Below, one piece after another: positions 61,701-64,000 of a DNA stretch of 64,000 nt. The DNA comes from Bathynomus jamesi (Eukaryota; Arthropoda; Malacostraca; Isopoda; Cirolanidae), in NCBI GenBank assembly GCA_023014485.1, contig JAJOZX010000486.1, positions 310,001-374,000 on the forward strand, in the 5' to 3' direction. The notes under the pieces were generated by a model that saw only the letters and a list, made by a program, of their open reading frames with translations, was not told the DNA's origin and did not search any database. The translations under genes were made by a program, and so were the position numbers. The stretch's first letter is position 1; each line of letters begins with the position of its first letter.

Positions 61701-62900
61701 CCTCGACCCCCGGTGCTTCGGGTCGGGGACGACGAGTTCGTGTCCGATCCGGAGGCCGTCGCGAACGCACTCGCGGCGCACTTTGCAGCCATCTCCAGTT
61801 CCGATTCCCCCCACTCCCGCCGCGACCCACCGGAATTTCCACCTCATAGGAATGACCCCTATAATCACCTCTTCCACATGACAGAGCTTCGGGAGGCCCT
61901 CCGCCCCGACGCTCCTCCGCCCCCGGCCCCGATAATATCCCCTATGACCTTTTACGGCATCTCCACCCCTCTGCTCTCAGCTTTCTACTGGACCTCTATA
62001 ACCGGATTTGGTTGGAGGGTTCATTTCCGGACCGATGGCGTGAGTCCATCGTCGTCCCCATCCCGAAGCCGATAAAGACCCCTCACTCCCGTCGAACTAT
62101 CGCCCCATTTCCCTAACATGCTGTGCCTGCAAGGTGATGGAGGCGATGGTCGCCTCGCGGCTGTCCTTTACCTTGGAGGCGAGTGACCAGTACCCTGCTA
62201 CCCAGGCTGGTTTCCGGCGCTTCCGGTCTACCACCGACCCCCTCCTTCTCCTTAGCCATGACGTGCAGGAGGCTTTCTCCCGGCGTCAATTTGTACTCGC
62301 CGTCTTTTTCGACCTCCAGAAGGCCTACGATACTACCCGGCGGAGCGCGGTCTTCGACTGCTTACGCTCCTGGGTTTCGTAGGCTTTCTCCCTTCCTTTA
62401 TTTATAACTTCTTGTCCGCCCGTTCTTTCCGCGTCCGCATCGGTTCTGCCCTCTCTGACCGCTTTCCGTTGGAGGAGGGTGTCCCTCAGGGTAGTGTCCT
62501 TAGCGTCTTGTGTTTCTCACTCGTGATGAACACAGTCGCTACGGTCCTGCCTACATCCGTTCGTAGCTCCCTCTATGCCGATGACCTGGCTATCTATTGC
62601 TCTGGCCGCCTCCCGTCTTTGGCTGAACGTCGGCTCCAGCTAGCCATCAACGCGGTGGTTCGCTGGGCGTCCTCGGTTGGCTATGCTTTCTCACCCTCTA
62701 AGTCTTCCAGTATGCTTTTCCGTCCTCGGCGCCTCCGTCTGTCGCATACCTTCGCCTTACCCTTGCCGGCACTCCTCTTCCCCTCGTCCCATCCGTTAGA
62801 TTCTTGGGTATGACCCTCGACGGATTTTTCGGTTGGGTTCCACACCTTAGGCGGTTGCGGCAAACATCTCGCCGCACCCTCTCCCTTTTGGGTCATCTGT
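61701..62900 (+). pseudogene. LINE-B ORF2 reverse transcriptase
   Basis: Blocks: LPSNYRPISLTCCACKVMEA (about 62085-62145), TQAGFRRFRSTTDPLLLL, LAVFFDLQKAYDTT (first catalytic Asp), FPLEEGVPQGSVLSVLCFSL (about 62462-62521), SSLYADDLAIYC (YADD 62574-62585) and GYAFSPSKSSSMLFRPRR. The YADD box is intact. Frame slips near 61960, 62070 and 62370. Confidence 0.92.
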
Positions 62901-64000
62901 CCCACACGACCTGGGGGGCGGACAGGCGTACTCTGCTGCGCCTGTACACCTCCCTGGTGCAATCCCGTGTCGACTACGGCTGTGTGGTCTACAGCTCCGC
63001 CTCCTCTCCGGCACTCCGTATGCTGGATCCTCTTCTCCACCGTGGCCTTCGCCTGGCGTCGGGTGCCTTCCGCTCGTCCCCTGTCGCTAGTCTTCAGGTG
63101 GACTGTGGACACCCCCCCCCTGCCCCTTCGCCGGGGCCTTCTCATGGCGAAGTGTTACCTTCGCATCTGCCGCCTTCCGATGTCCCTACTCTTCTCCGCG
63201 ATCTCCCAGGCGCTATCCCGGCCTGACACGTGGCATTTCGCCGCCTCTCTGGCCGAGATTTTCTCGTCCCTGGGGATCCCCCCACCCTCTATTCTGCCGT
63301 TCTCCTTCGATCTGTCGCCCCCCTGGCGGACCACCCCTATCTGCCGTTGCCAGGCGCTCCGTGGCCTGCGTAAGGAGTCTTCCTGCCGTCCTCCGGTCTT
63401 CTTTTCTGGCCCATCTTCCCGTCCATTCGGACGACGTTCCCGTCTACACCGACGGCTCGCGCTCCCCTGCAGGTGTCGCGGCTGCCGTCTTCTCTCCGTC
63501 ATTGTCACCTACCTCCCGGGGTATCCCCCTGCCGGTTCAGGCCTCCATCTTTTCCGCGGAGCTCTTTGCCCTTCTGGAAGCCCTCCGTCTGGTATCGGGT
63601 TGTTCGCGGTCCTCCTGTACCATTTTTTCGGACTCGCTGAGCGCCTTCAGGCGCTCGAGCGCTATGATTCCCCGGACCCCCTCGTACGCCTTATTCAACA
63701 GGAGTACCATGTCCTGCAACCATTCACCGGATCCGGGTCACCTTCTGCTGGGTTCCCGCCCATGTTGGTGTTTCCGGTAATGAGGCGGCGGACCGCTTAG
63801 CCCGGTCCGCCGCCTCGCTGCCTCCCCTCCCCCGCCCGCTCCCCTTCTCAGACTATGTGCAGGTCTTTCGTTCCTTTTACGATCGCATGTGCAACAGTCC
63901 TGGGACGATGCCACCGGAAATAAACTCTGGTCCATCCGCCCCCGTCTGTCATATTGGGTGTCCTCTTTCCACCGCTCCAGACACAAAGAGGTCGTCCTTG
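62901..64000 (+). pseudogene. LINE-B ORF2 C-terminus with RNase H, cut by the window end
   Basis: After RT, a thumb-like helical region (RRTLSLLGHLSHTTWGADRR, LYTSLVQSRVDYG) leads to an RNase H: PVYTDGSRSPAGVAAAVF (Asp about 63448), AELFALLEALRLVSG (Glu) and IFSDSLSAF (Asp). The final motif VGVSGNEAADRLAR is in a shifted frame near 63770-63810. The sequence continues to the edge without the 3' end. RNase H degrades the RNA template in I-group LINEs. Confidence 0.88.

Larger units (their letters stand above)
57984..64000 (+). mobile_element. LINE-B, GC-rich non-LTR retrotransposon with RNase H (I-group-like)
   Basis: Base composition switches abruptly from AT-rich to strongly GC-rich at 57984. 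Order: 5' leader, ORF1 with CCHC knuckles (58488-60055), Pro-rich spacer, ORF2 with APE endonuclease, RT and RNase H, running off the window. An RNase H after RT together with CCHC ORF1 suggests the I/R1/LOA assemblage; the exact clade is not determined. Multiple frameshifts. Confidence 0.92.

Noticed and set aside
1..64000. CRISPR arrays, bacterial operons, rRNA genes
   Set aside because: No spaced palindromic repeat arrays, Shine-Dalgarno-organised genes or rRNA-like sequence seen. The content is eukaryotic transposons throughout.

Overview
The window is eukaryotic, with small spliceosomal introns, LINEs, LTR retrotransposons and TIR DNA transposons. It looks like a transposon-packed intergenic or heterochromatic stretch of an animal genome. 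The mix of Tc1, mariner, pogo/Tigger, piggyBac, several hATs, CsRn1-type Ty3/gypsy, CCCH-ORF1 and RNase H-bearing LINEs, and long (TA)n tracts fits an arthropod, perhaps a crustacean. That is inference. I found no convincing host gene.

Layout. 1-3.9 kb: LINE-A (minus; three CCCH fingers in ORF1), split by Tc1 copy 1. 4.1-15.5 kb: copy 1 of an unclassified transposase-like gene family, called DFSENY here after a conserved motif. It lies on the minus strand and is cut by two hAT MITEs, an in-frame 141-bp duplication, a complete CsRn1-like gypsy (gypsy-1, 6713-11733) and a hAT (11916-13440). 15.5-28.5 kb: a Tigger remnant, with gypsy-2 copy A (minus) inserted at its very end; gypsy-2 A itself carries Tc1 copy 2. 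28.5-33.3 kb: pogo-like and hAT MITEs, tRNA-like repeats, a near-perfect palindrome and TA microsatellites. 33.3-39.3 kb: a mariner split by an autonomous-size hAT, which is split in turn by a piggyBac. 39.5-52.7 kb: a hAT-like gene split by gypsy-2 copy B (plus). 53.0-57.5 kb: a mariner fragment and DFSENY copy 2, with ~180-bp inverted repeats at its edges. 58.0-64.0 kb: a GC-rich LINE-B (plus) running off the window.

The two most notable systems are these. (1) Gypsy-2 polyproteins carry, between RNase H and integrase, an OTU-like domain whose nucleophile position reads Ser, plus a second retropepsin-like domain; a short overlapping ORF follows integrase. (2) The DFSENY family has zinc-binding N-terminal modules and a D-82-D-40-D pattern (residues in between) conserved in both copies, and copy 2 has inverted repeats at its edges. 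I cannot match it to a named transposon superfamily from memory.

Most coding units carry single-base frameshifts. They are annotated as pseudogenes, although uncorrected long-read errors could explain some. Insertion order is readable from target-site duplications and from paired occupied and empty sites.
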